Source of the DNA: Tissierella creatinophila DSM 6911
GTDB lineage: Bacteria; Bacillota; Clostridia; Tissierellales; Tissierellaceae
NCBI RefSeq assembly: GCF_001940565.1
Contig: NZ_LTDM01000022.1
Coordinates: 1-64,000, forward strand
DNA length: 64,000 nucleotides
Direction: 5' to 3'
Below are positions 50,223-58,316 of the stretch, one piece after another; position 1 is the stretch's first letter; every line of letters starts with the position of its first letter. A model generated the notes under the pieces. It ran no database searches, was not told the origin of the DNA, and saw nothing but the letters and a program-made list of their open reading frames with translations. Position numbers and translations under genes: made by a program.

Positions 50223-51077
50223 ATCAAAGCTTTCTTCATATTGTTTAAAAAACTGATAATAGACTCGTACATTTTCAAGTTTTGTCCAATTGCTTATTTG
50301 TACTGGATTTTCATCAAGATTATATATTTTTGCCCCTTTTAGGGCAAGGAGAAATGGAGAATGAGTTGATATAACAAATTGACAATTAAAAAAATGTGCA
50401 TAATCTTCTATAAGTTTCATCAACTCTATTTGCAACTTTGGAGAAAGACTATTTTCCGGTTCATCTAATAGAAACAGACTATTTTCTTTTATTTTCTCAG
50501 TAAAATATAAGAATGCACTTTCTCCATTTGAAAAGCCTTTGACATTATCCATCAACTCATCTCTTACAAAGCTGGATTGTGTCTTTCTTCTTGCTTTGTT
50601 TATCTTTTTAAGTTCATCATAGTCTGCTAAAGATTTTACTTGAAGCTTCATCTGTTTTAAATCTAAATATTCTTTAAAAACTTCTTCTCTTCTTTGATCA
50701 ATTCCCTCGTTTAAACTCCTAATATTTAATATATAATCAAATACATCATCACTTGTAATTACTCTTTTAACATTAGGTACGGTATAAGAAAGGTTCATAG
50801 TGCACATATCAACATAATCAGTAAAGAAATTAGACTTATTAAAAATAGAATCTCGCTTCATTTCTAGTTTTTCAGCAATTACATTTAAAGCAGTTGACTT
50901 TCCCGAACCATTTCCTCCATAAAATATGGTAATAGGTTCAAATTCAACATTTTTAAAACTATTACGTGACAAAACTTGAAAAGGATAAAAAGAATTATAG
51001 CATGTTCTTTTTATATCTATAAAAAATTCAAATTCCATTTCTGAATCTGGAAATATAAAAGAATCTAAATAAATCAT
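50211..51077 (-). CDS. AAA/ABC-type ATPase (AAA_15/21-like)
   Basis: A 288-residue stand-alone ATPase: Walker A FYGGNGSGKSTALNV (53-67), ABC signature-like KGFSNGESAFLYF, Walker B NSLFLLDEPENSLSP and H-loop FVISTHSPFLLA. It is of the SMC/RecF/OLD-like group, with a short coiled insertion (about 130-170). Such proteins occur in host maintenance and in defence modules. No partner nuclease is beside it. Function open. Confidence 0.82.
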   Translation of the reverse strand: MIYLDSFIFPDSEMEFEFFIDIKRTCYNSFYPFQVLSRNSFKNVEFEPITIFYGGNGSGKSTALNVIAEKLEMKRDSIFNKSNFFTDYVDMCTMNLSYTVPNVKRVITSDDVFDYILNIRSLNEGIDQRREEVFKEYLDLKQMKLQVKSLADYDELKKINKARRKTQSSFVRDELMDNVKGFSNGESAFLYFTEKIKENSLFLLDEPENSLSPKLQIELMKLIEDYAHFFNCQFVISTHSPFLLALKGAKIYNLDENPVQISNWTKLENVRVYYQFFKQYEESFDDHR

Positions 51078-51224
51078 GATAACTTTCCCTCCTAATATTA
51101 CAAATCATATCTTAATTTTATCATAACTATAAAATGCATGCAAAGCTACCGCGTGAGTCCTGCAATGGCTTTGATGAGTTTCGTAGGAAAAAACTAAAAC
51201 CGAACAAATTAATTCTTCTTTATA
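51078..51224. other. Intergenic gap
   Basis: No gene. A GC-rich piece at 51147-51192 (CTACCGCGTGAGTCCTGC, TTTCGTAGG) faintly resembles the R3-type 3' element but has no hairpin behind it. Confidence 0.4.
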
Positions 51225-51254
51225 TTGTATGGGTTTATAAATTAATGATATAAT
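51225..51254 (+). promoter_or_regulatory. Promoter of the 51.3 kb coiled-coil gene
   Basis: TTGTAT (51225-51230), 18 bases, TATAAT (51249-51254), about 32 bases before the start codon. Confidence 0.6.
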
Positions 51255-51285
51255 AGATATAACTTATCAAGGGGTGCATATTAGT

Positions 51286-51453
51286 ATGGATGATAAAATG
51301 TTTAACTTATTAGAAAAAATGTACAGTCAGATGCAAGAAATGAAAGAGAATATGGCAACCAAAGATGATTTAGTTAAAATTAATCAATCTATACTGAGAC
51401 TTGAAAATAAAATGGATACAAATCATAAAGCTTTATATGATGGATATAAATAG
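51286..51453 (+). CDS. Short coiled-coil protein, probably truncated
   Basis: 55 residues: MDDKMFNLLEKMYSQMQEMK, then ILRLENKMDTNHKALYDGYK and stop. Related clostridial proteins usually continue beyond ALYDGYK, so this looks cut at its 3' end. It has its own promoter, and AAGGGG lies upstream. The next gene is cut at its 5' end, which suggests a deletion between them. Confidence 0.5.
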   Translation: MDDKMFNLLEKMYSQMQEMKENMATKDDLVKINQSILRLENKMDTNHKALYDGYK

Positions 51454-51527
51454 TTTTTATTACTTAATTGGTGAATCTTAATTAATTTATTAAAATTTGA
51501 ATAACTACCAACATCGTACTAAAATAT

Positions 51528-52178
51528 ATGATAGAAATTTGGGAAGCTAAAATCGAAGATGAATATACAGATGAACTGCCAATGATAATTCCAATAGTAA
51601 TATATCATGGAAAATCTAATTGGAATATAAATGCTACATTAGGTGAAATGATAAAAGGATATAAAAGTCTTCCAGAAGATATCCAAAAGCATGTACCAGA
51701 TTATGAGTATTTACTTTATGATATATCTAGATTTACAGATGAAGAAATAAAAGGGAAAGTTATAAACAAAATAGCAATGACAACCATAAGAGATATATTT
51801 ACTAAAGATACAGAAGGAATAATAGAATCAGTTTATAAGATGATAGAGTATCTTGTAGAATTAGAGGACAAACAAAGTGGAATAGAATACTTTGAAACAC
51901 TCATGAGATATATATTTAGTGCAAGAATTGACTTGACTAAGGAAGTTGCTAATGAAATAATGAATAAAATTGAAACCACTTATCCAGAAGGGAGTGAGGT
52001 AGTTATGACTTTAGCTGAAAGGTTTAGAGAAGAAGGAATGGAAGAAGGAGAAAAAAAGAGTATGGAAAAGGTAGTTAAAAAGTCTATAATAAAAGGACTC
52101 ACTACAGAAGATATCATGGAAATTACAGGACTTAATAAAGAAGAAATAGAAGATATAAGAAAGAAAATGCTTAGTTAA
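51528..52178 (+). pseudogene. Rpn-family nuclease, 5'-truncated
   Basis: The 216-residue remnant begins MIEIWEAKIEDEYTDELPMI and continues IIPIVIYHGKSNWN, which in full-length Rpn (PD-(D/E)XK, recombination-promoting nuclease) proteins comes after about 100 residues containing the nuclease core. No ribosome-binding site is present and an in-frame stop lies just upstream. The C terminus (RFREEGMEEGEKKSMEKV..., LTTEDIMEITGL) is normal for the family. Confidence 0.75.
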
Positions 52179-52328
52179 AATAGGTTGTTATGTGAAGGAA
52201 AGTAGCTAGAAGCACTTAAATTACACCAAAACTAATAAAAACGTTTATGAATAATAAGCTTATAAAAACTATAGGTATGAACTATTATACTCATTATATA
52301 AATGAGGGATAAAATAGGTATATAACAA

Positions 52329-52370
52329 GCTCTCAACCCTTTGATCTAACTGAGGTTGAGAGCTTTTTAC
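52329..52370 (+). terminator. Terminator after the Rpn remnant
   Basis: AAGCTCTCAACC...GGTTGAGAGCTTTTT, a 12-bp stem with a T run. Confidence 0.82.
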
Positions 52371-52399
52371 ATAGATATGATTTAATCATCAAATCTTAG

Positions 52400-52428
52400 T
52401 TTCAAATACTATATGTTTGTGGTACAAT
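52400..52428 (+). promoter_or_regulatory. Promoter of the DUF4236 gene
   Basis: TTTCAA, 17 bases, TACAAT; weak -35. The text between (CTATATGTTTGTGG) is repeated in the relic at 50147-50222. Confidence 0.45.
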
Positions 52429-52491
52429 AATTGTAATTATGTATCTTTAAATTGTACAAATTAACATTACAATTATTAAGGAGGGATTATT

Positions 52492-53565
52492 ATGGGATTT
52501 AGATACAGAAAAAGTATTAAGATTGCTCCAGGAGTAAAGCTAAATTTAGGAAAGAAAAGTGCTAGTGTTAGCTTTGGTGTAAAAGGTGCAAGACAAACTA
52601 TAAGTACCACTGGAAGAAAAACTACAACAGTTGGTATTCCTGGCTCTGGATTATATTATACTAAAAGTTCATCTTCTAAAAATACTAAAGCAAACAAAAA
52701 TAATTCTTATGTTCCTAACAATACATATAGTAATGAAGATGCTTATCAAGCTGTAGAAGACTTTAATGACTCGATAGATTATTTAACTACTCTTCATAAA
52801 AATTATGATTATGATTATAACTGGGAAGCTATTTATAATGAGCCCCCTCCTTTTAAATTTGGAGAAAAAGGACCTAATGAATTACATTCTATTGGTGTTT
52901 TAGAAAAATATAAGCCTAATATCCTAGAAAAGATATTTATAAGTAAACTAGAAAAGAAAATAAAAAAACTAGAAAATGACATTTCTATATCTAAAGATAA
53001 AGATGATTCTTTATACATAGAATGGAAAAAGCAAAATGAATTAGCTAAACTTGTTTTGGAGGGAGATTTAAATTCTTATATAAAAGCGCTTCAAGATTTA
53101 AACTTTTCTAATAACCTTCAGGGCATGATAAATTCATTTAATTTTAAAATATCAAAAGATGATGTTCTTACTATTGATTACCACATAAATATAGATGGCA
53201 TAATACCAGAGCAATATGCAAGTTTAACTCAAACTGGTAAATTGTCTATTAAAAATTATACTAAAACAGCTTACTATGAAATTTTAAAATTATATGTTTG
53301 TGGACTTGCTTTACATATATCTCGAAATGCCTTTGGCTTATTACCTATAAAAACTGTAATTGTAAATACTAACAATTATATTTTAAATACTGAAATTGGT
53401 AGACAAGAAGATATCTCGATATTATCTACTATGATTAATAGAGATGAGTTAGAAAAGTTAAATTTTGATTTAATAGATCCTTATGATTCTCTCAATAACT
53501 TTAAACATAATGTAAAGTTCTTAAAAACCAAAGGATTTCAACCAGTAGAAAAGATTATTATTTAA
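52492..53565 (+). CDS. DUF4236 domain protein
   Basis: A 357-residue protein. The N-terminal 58 residues are the DUF4236 domain (GFRYRKSIKIAPGVKLNLGK, VKGARQTISTTGRKTTTVG, GSGLYYTKS). The rest is a low-complexity linker and an acidic alpha/beta domain without a name. AAGGAGG precedes the ATG. It is followed after 28 bases by the secreted YHYH gene, probably cotranscribed. Function unknown. Confidence 0.85.
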   Translation: MGFRYRKSIKIAPGVKLNLGKKSASVSFGVKGARQTISTTGRKTTTVGIPGSGLYYTKSSSSKNTKANKNNSYVPNNTYSNEDAYQAVEDFNDSIDYLTTLHKNYDYDYNWEAIYNEPPPFKFGEKGPNELHSIGVLEKYKPNILEKIFISKLEKKIKKLENDISISKDKDDSLYIEWKKQNELAKLVLEGDLNSYIKALQDLNFSNNLQGMINSFNFKISKDDVLTIDYHINIDGIIPEQYASLTQTGKLSIKNYTKTAYYEILKLYVCGLALHISRNAFGLLPIKTVIVNTNNYILNTEIGRQEDISILSTMINRDELEKLNFDLIDPYDSLNNFKHNVKFLKTKGFQPVEKIII

Positions 53566-53593
53566 CAAAATATAAATTAGGAGGAAATAAATC

Positions 53594-54049
53594 ATGAAAA
53601 GAAAAGCTTCAGCATTATTTTTAGCAGCAACAATAGGTTTAACACCAGCTATAAGTTTAGCTCATCCAGGTAAAACAGATTCAAGTGGTGGGCATAGGGA
53701 TAATAAAAACAAAAGTGGATTAGGGGCTTATCATTACCACTGTGGAAATAATCCTCATCATCTCCATAAAGATGGGAAATGTCCTTATAACAAAAAACCA
53801 AATACACAGAATAATAGCAATAAGAAATCTACATCAAGTAAAAAAACATCTTCTAGCTCTTCTTCATCTAAAGTTGCAGATAATAAAAAGATACAAGCTA
53901 GATTAAACAAATTAGGATATAACTGTGGTACTCCTGATGGTAATATGGGACCTAAAACTATTAACGCTATTAAAAGTTTCCAAAAGGCTAAAGGATTAAA
54001 GGCAGATGGATTAGTAGGACTAGCTACTAGAAAAGCAATGGGAATATAG
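53594..54049 (+). CDS. Secreted YHYH / peptidoglycan-binding protein
   Basis: A 151-residue protein: signal peptide (MKRKASALFLAATIGLTPAI..LA), then the YHYH region (HPGKTDSSGGHRDNKN, GAYHYHCGNNPHHLHKDGKC), a Ser/Lys-rich linker, and a C-terminal peptidoglycan-binding domain (IQARLNKLGYNCGTPDGNMG...AIKSFQKAKGLKADGLVG). It is exported and should bind the cell wall; the YHYH motif may hold a metal ion. Confidence 0.88.
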   Translation: MKRKASALFLAATIGLTPAISLAHPGKTDSSGGHRDNKNKSGLGAYHYHCGNNPHHLHKDGKCPYNKKPNTQNNSNKKSTSSKKTSSSSSSSKVADNKKIQARLNKLGYNCGTPDGNMGPKTINAIKSFQKAKGLKADGLVGLATRKAMGI

Positions 54050-54115
54050 TAGGAAAATGTATCATAGCTTTAGTCAATGAGTGAGAAGGATATGAAAGGT
54101 TCTTCTAATATTTTA

Positions 54116-54149
54116 AAGTCCCCAAAGATAGAAATACTTTTGGGGACTT
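54116..54149 (+). terminator. Constant-loop hairpin H6
   Basis: AAGTCCCCAAAG-ATAGAAATA-CTTTTGGGGACTT then CTTTGG. It has the same loop type as H2-H5. Confidence 0.72.
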
Positions 54150-54293
54150 CTTTGGTTAAAAGACTAAAGTCTAGCTACAGATTTTCCAAAAAGCTCTTAA
54201 ATTATTTATCATATTATATAAAACATTTTCACTCATCTCCTTTTATTATGATAAAATAGAGTATAGTAAACAATTTAAAGGGTGAAGTGAATT

Positions 54294-54947
54294 ATGCAGA
54301 AGATGATGAAGAGATATTTCAAACTAATTTTAGGTTTTTTTATCTTTGCTATTGGAATAGTTATAACTATAAATGCAAATCTTGGTTATGCACCATGGGA
54401 TGTATTTCATCAAGGTGTTGGAAATATATTAAATATTAAAATAGGTACGGCTAATATCTTAGTTGGACTTATAATGATTATAGTTGGGGTTCTAAATGGT
54501 AAAAAAATTGGTATAGGAAGTATCTTAAATATGCTACTGATAGGTGCTTTTATAAATATTATAATGAGTAATAATCTTATTCCAATTTTCTTAAATACAT
54601 ATATAAGGCTTATAACTATACCTATTGGGATGATTATAATGGGTTTTGGCACCTTTCTTTATATAGATGCAGGTTTTGGTGCAGGGCCACGTGATTCCCT
54701 GATGATAATACTTATTGAAAAGACAAATAAATCTGTTAGCTTTATAAGAAATGCTATTGAGATAACAGTTCTTGTAATGGGATACTTGTTGGGTGGACCT
54801 GTAGGTATTGGTACTGTTATCATATCCCTTGGCCTTGGATTTGCTATTGAATTTGTATTTAAAATCCTTAAATTTGATCCTAAAGCTGTAGTGCATAGAG
54901 GATTGAATGATGAGATAGAAGGAGTGAAGAGTTTGTTTAAAATATAA
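54294..54947 (+). CDS. YczE/YyaS/YitT-family membrane protein
   Basis: A 217-residue protein with five to six membrane helices. Family text is clear: ANLGYAPWDVFHQGVGN, GKKIGIGSILNMLLIGAFIN, YIDAGFGAGPRDSLMI and GYLLGGPVGIGTVIISLGLG. Role unknown; some relatives affect transport or quality control. AGGGTGAAG precedes the start. Confidence 0.85.
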   Translation: MQKMMKRYFKLILGFFIFAIGIVITINANLGYAPWDVFHQGVGNILNIKIGTANILVGLIMIIVGVLNGKKIGIGSILNMLLIGAFINIIMSNNLIPIFLNTYIRLITIPIGMIIMGFGTFLYIDAGFGAGPRDSLMIILIEKTNKSVSFIRNAIEITVLVMGYLLGGPVGIGTVIISLGLGFAIEFVFKILKFDPKAVVHRGLNDEIEGVKSLFKI

Positions 54948-55161
54948 AAATTCTCTTCTTTGATTTTATCCTATATGGATATATAATAGAAAAAGACTTG
55001 TTATATCTTTTAATCTATGTTATGATGTATTAGAACTTAAATTAAGAGTAAATAGTAACACGATATATTTCTATACATACTATGTAATATAGTATACATC
55101 TAGATTTTATTAGTGAATTATTAAAATCAGTTTAAGAAATAAAATTTTGGAGGTATACATT

Positions 55162-55359
55162 ATGAATGGTACAGTAAAATGGTTTAATGCAGAAAAAGGA
55201 TTTGGTTTTATTACTACAGAAGAAGGTAATGACGTATTTGCACATTTCTCACAAATTGAAAAAGATGGTTTTAAATCTTTAGATGAAGGTGCAGAAGTAG
55301 AATTTAACGTAGTTGAAGGACAAAAAGGTCTTCAAGCAGAAAATATCGTTTCTAAATAA
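55162..55359 (+). CDS. Cold-shock protein (CspA family)
   Basis: 65 residues: [20 protein letters not shown] with RNP1 (KGFGFIT) and RNP2 (VFAHF), a single S1-like RNA-binding domain. ATG 55162 follows TTGGAGG. A long AT-rich upstream region (54950-55145) may carry a structured leader as is common for csp genes. Confidence 0.95.
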   Translation: MNGTVKWFNAEKGFGFITTEEGNDVFAHFSQIEKDGFKSLDEGAEVEFNVVEGQKGLQAENIVSK

Positions 55360-55368
55360 TTGATATTT

Positions 55369-55405
55369 AAACCCTAGAGTATTTATATATTCTAGGGTTT
55401 TTTTA
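55369..55405 (+). terminator. Terminator after the cold-shock gene
   Basis: AAACCCTAGA...TCTAGGGTTT followed by a T run. Confidence 0.88.
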
Positions 55406-55467
55406 ATATTTACCGGCTATGCCTAGTCCTTTAGGGAAAAGCTAAATTTAATTAAATAAGCAAATTG

Positions 55468-55516
55468 AAGATCTAAAAGATAGAAATGATATGGTACTTC
55501 TAAGATCTTTTTTATT
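55468..55516 (+). terminator. Constant-loop hairpin H7 (weaker)
   Basis: AAGATCT...AGATCTT with GATAGAAATGA in the loop region and a following T run. Preceded at 55414-55443 by GGCTATGCCTAGTCC and TTTAGGGAAAAGC, similar to the extra part of R3. It is separated from the cold-shock gene by an ordinary terminator. Confidence 0.5.
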
Positions 55517-55651
55517 TTCTCTCATCACAAATTCATGTTTTATAACAAACCCAGAGTAACTTTAGCATTATCTTTAGTCCCAAGAAAAAGTGTAAGAAGC
55601 TAAAAATGTGGTATAATATAGATACAAACTATCGTTAAAAGAGGTGGTAAG

Positions 55652-56569
55652 GTGGCAAAAACTGATATACCTAGTAAAAGATTAATACAGCTAAGACCTT
55701 ATGACTGGGCTAAAGTGGCACTAAAAGACAATAGTGAGATAAGACTAACGGAAATGAAGCCAGAGAAAAACCCTAAAGTGGAATCAAGATTAGACTCCTT
55801 ATTTTGGATTGATAATGATAAAGAGAGCTTTATTCTAAATATAGAGCCACAAGGTTATTACGAAGCATCTCTACCAGCTAGAATGTTAAGATATCGTTCT
55901 GATGTATGGGAATATACTATAAGTAAAGGAATAGGAACACCTTCTATAAAGCAAGTGGTAGTGTTTTTCTATCAAAAAGATGATAATAAGATATATGGAC
56001 TTAAAGATGAAAGATCAGATGATAGCAAAATAATATTTAGTTATGATGTGATTAAGATATGGGAATTAAAAAAGGATTATATCATTGACAATAATCTGAT
56101 AGGTCTATATTCATTACTCCCTTTAATGGAAATAGAACCAGGAGAGACAGATGATGAAATTATAGAGAAATCAGTTAAAACAATTGAAACTATAGAAGAT
56201 GAGGCTTTAAGAGGAGATTCTTTAGCAGCTATGTCAATTATGTCAGCAGATAGGTATTCAAGTACTTTAATTAAGAAATATGTTAGGAGGGAAATGCTTA
56301 TGAATTCGTCATTATTTGAAGAGTGGATAGATGAAGAAAGAAAAGAAGCAGCTGAAAAGGCTACAAAAGAAGCTATTAAAAATAACAATAAAGAGAAGAT
56401 TATTGAGACTCTAGAATTAAAATTTGATTTTATTTCTAAAGATACTAGAGAGTATATTAAGAGTATAGATGATAATGATATACTAAATAGGTTATTTGCT
56501 AAAGCTATTAAGGTAGTAAGGATTGAGGATTTTGAAGAACTCCTAGAAAAGATTAAGAATCTAAACTAA
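55652..56569 (+). CDS. Rpn/YhgA-like PD-(D/E)XK nuclease-family protein
   Basis: A 305-residue protein. The N-terminal half contains the nuclease-like core (ESRLDSLFWIDNDKESFILNIEPQGY, then IKQVVVFFYQKDDNKIYGL), in which the usual E-x-Q replaces ExK (NIEPQGYY). The C-terminal half is helical and charged. GTG start with GAGGTGG upstream. Likely a mobile-DNA-related recombination nuclease; unlike the 51.5 kb relative it appears complete. Confidence 0.72.
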   Translation: MAKTDIPSKRLIQLRPYDWAKVALKDNSEIRLTEMKPEKNPKVESRLDSLFWIDNDKESFILNIEPQGYYEASLPARMLRYRSDVWEYTISKGIGTPSIKQVVVFFYQKDDNKIYGLKDERSDDSKIIFSYDVIKIWELKKDYIIDNNLIGLYSLLPLMEIEPGETDDEIIEKSVKTIETIEDEALRGDSLAAMSIMSADRYSSTLIKKYVRREMLMNSSLFEEWIDEERKEAAEKATKEAIKNNNKEKIIETLELKFDFISKDTREYIKSIDDNDILNRLFAKAIKVVRIEDFEELLEKIKNLN

Positions 56570-56578
56570 TAAATGTAA

Positions 56579-56618
56579 AAACTAAGCACTTCAAAGATAT
56601 AAGTGCTTAGTTTTTATT
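56579..56618. terminator. Bidirectional terminator
   Basis: AAACTAAGCACTT...AAGTGCTTAGTTTTTATTT between converging genes. Confidence 0.82.
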
Positions 56619-56687
56619 TATTATAAAATTAAAGTTTTATGACAATTCATGAAGTTTGAACTCCTTAAATGATTAGGTAAAAGTTTC

Positions 56688-57779
56688 TTATGCGCTAGCT
56701 TTACAAAACTTTATTCTAATTATCTCATCTAAATTGTCTATTAATTCCTCTAATTCTTCTACAGTACAATCAGCCATATGTCCTATTCTAAATGTTTTAT
56801 CCCTTAGATTTCCATAGCCATTTGAAATTTCAAAGCCTCTTTTCTCTAACATTTTATTCAATAAATCAATATCCATATTTAAACTATTTTCAATGGTCGT
56901 TACTGTATTAGATGAATAAGCTTCTTCTGTATATAGGGGAAAGTATTTCTTAGCCCAATCTCTTACTATATTTCCTAAAGTCTCATGTCTTTTAAATCTA
57001 TTTTCTAAACCCTCATTTAAAATCTTATTTAATTGGTAATCTATGGCATTCATCATAGGCAGGGCAGGAGTAGATATATATTGATAGTCCATTTTTTCTA
57101 TTGTTTCATATAGTTCTAAAAAGTCTAAGTAATATCCTCTAAAATCAATACTTCTTGCCCTTTCTATAGCTTTTTCTGATACAGATGCTATAGCCATTCC
57201 TGGTGGAAGTCCTAAACATTTTTGTGTAGATGCTATACATACATCAATGCCAAGCTTATCTACTTCTAACTTTATACCACCAATAGAACTAACACCATCT
57301 ACTAACCATACAATTTCAGGATATTTTTTAATTACCTCTGAGATCTCTTCTATAGGATTGGTAATTCCTGAAGATGTTTCATTGTGTGTTATAGTTATTA
57401 AATCATATTTTCCAGTAGAAAGTACACTATCTACCATTTCACTAGTTATAGGCTTACCCTTTTTAGCTCTAAATAAATCTGCTTCTATATTGTTGCGAAG
57501 AGCCATCTCGTGCCAAAGGTCTCCAAAAAAGCCGTTTGAAAATACAGCAGCTCTTTTTTTGGTAAAAGATCTTATAGCTCCTTCCATTAAAGCTGTTCCT
57601 GAAGAAGTAGATAGTATGATTCTATTTTTTGTATAAAAGATTCTTTGTAATTTCTCACTAATACTTCTTTGCAAATCGGAGGCCGCGACAGTTCTATGCC
57701 CTATTATTGCTTTTGTCATTTGCGCTAATACATCTTCCTTTACACTTACTGGTCCTGGTATAAATAATTTCTTTTTCAT
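56688..57779 (-). CDS. Class V aminotransferase (alanine-glyoxylate/serine-pyruvate type)
   Basis: A 363-residue PLP enzyme: LFIPGPVSVKEDVLAQM at the start, TSSGTALMEGAI (phosphate-binding region), VWLVDGVSSIGG with the PLP-contacting Asp, and the Schiff-base lysine in CIASTQKCLGLPPGMA. The family transfers amino groups between alanine or serine and glyoxylate or pyruvate. It stands alone under a T-box leader whose features fit tRNA-Ala, so a role in alanine supply is likely. AAGGGGG precedes the ATG. Confidence 0.87.
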   Translation of the reverse strand: MKKKLFIPGPVSVKEDVLAQMTKAIIGHRTVAASDLQRSISEKLQRIFYTKNRIILSTSSGTALMEGAIRSFTKKRAAVFSNGFFGDLWHEMALRNNIEADLFRAKKGKPITSEMVDSVLSTGKYDLITITHNETSSGITNPIEEISEVIKKYPEIVWLVDGVSSIGGIKLEVDKLGIDVCIASTQKCLGLPPGMAIASVSEKAIERARSIDFRGYYLDFLELYETIEKMDYQYISTPALPMMNAIDYQLNKILNEGLENRFKRHETLGNIVRDWAKKYFPLYTEEAYSSNTVTTIENSLNMDIDLLNKMLEKRGFEISNGYGNLRDKTFRIGHMADCTVEELEELIDNLDEIIRIKFCKASA

Positions 57780-57805
57780 GATTTTGCCCCCTTATAAATT
57801 TAAAT

Positions 57806-57880
57806 TAAAAAAGCCCTTCATCCCTAATAAAAGGGACGAAAAGCTTGATTTTCCGTGTTACCACCCAAATTGATCATAGT
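57806..57880 (-). promoter_or_regulatory. Second T-box antiterminator/terminator unit, no Stem I
   Basis: Minus strand GGGTGGTAACACGG (T-box sequence) followed by the terminator CGTCCC...GGGATGAAGGGC and T run. There is no space for a specifier stem between it and the first terminator. Confidence 0.75.
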
Positions 57881-57917
57881 TAATTTAGATAACAAAATAT
57901 AATTTTTCTAAAAAATT

Positions 57918-58149
57918 ATATAAAAAAAGCCCTTCATCCTAATAAAAAGGACGAAAGACTGTGTCTACCGCGTTACCACCTAAATTGATCTAATGATCCA
58001 CTCTATGCATTATAACGGATGCCGCCGTCTTGTTTTTATACAAGACCTCCGAGGTAGCATAAGATAAATCTCAATACTTACTTTCACCAAATGTAAGCTC
58101 TCTAGAATTAAGGTTTTATCTCTTTCCCCATCTTCAGTTTATCGTATTA
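57918..58149 (-). promoter_or_regulatory. T-box leader, probably alanine-specific
   Basis: Complete T-box: Stem I region about 58140-58060, stem GTCTTG...CAAGAC, T-box AGGTGGTAACGCGG, then terminator CGTCC...GGATGAAGGGC and T run. The likely specifier is GCU followed by A (in UAUGCUACC). The UGGU bulge matches a tRNA with discriminator A, as tRNA-Ala has. Confidence 0.88.
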
Positions 58150-58155
58150 AAATTT

Positions 58156-58184
58156 ATTATACAATATGTATCTATAAAATGCAA
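58156..58184 (-). promoter_or_regulatory. Promoter of the T-box/aminotransferase unit
   Basis: Minus strand TTGCAT, 17 bases, TATAAT. Confidence 0.8.
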
Positions 58185-58276
58185 GGGTTTTATTTAAATA
58201 TTTTGAAAATAAAATCTATAGAAATATTAGGTTGCGAAAACTTTATTTAAATATAAAAATTGTACCAATAAGAAGC

Positions 58277-58316
58277 AAAAACACCTCTTACAAAAATCTT
58301 GTAAGAGGTATTTTTA
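58277..58316 (-). terminator. Terminator after the catalase gene
   Basis: Minus strand ACCTCTTACAA-GATTT-TTGTAAGAGGT followed by GTTTTTG. Confidence 0.87.

Noticed and set aside
54077-54259. Plus-strand frame of 60 codons after the YHYH gene
   Set aside because: It runs through the terminator hairpin at 54116-54149 and has no start site.
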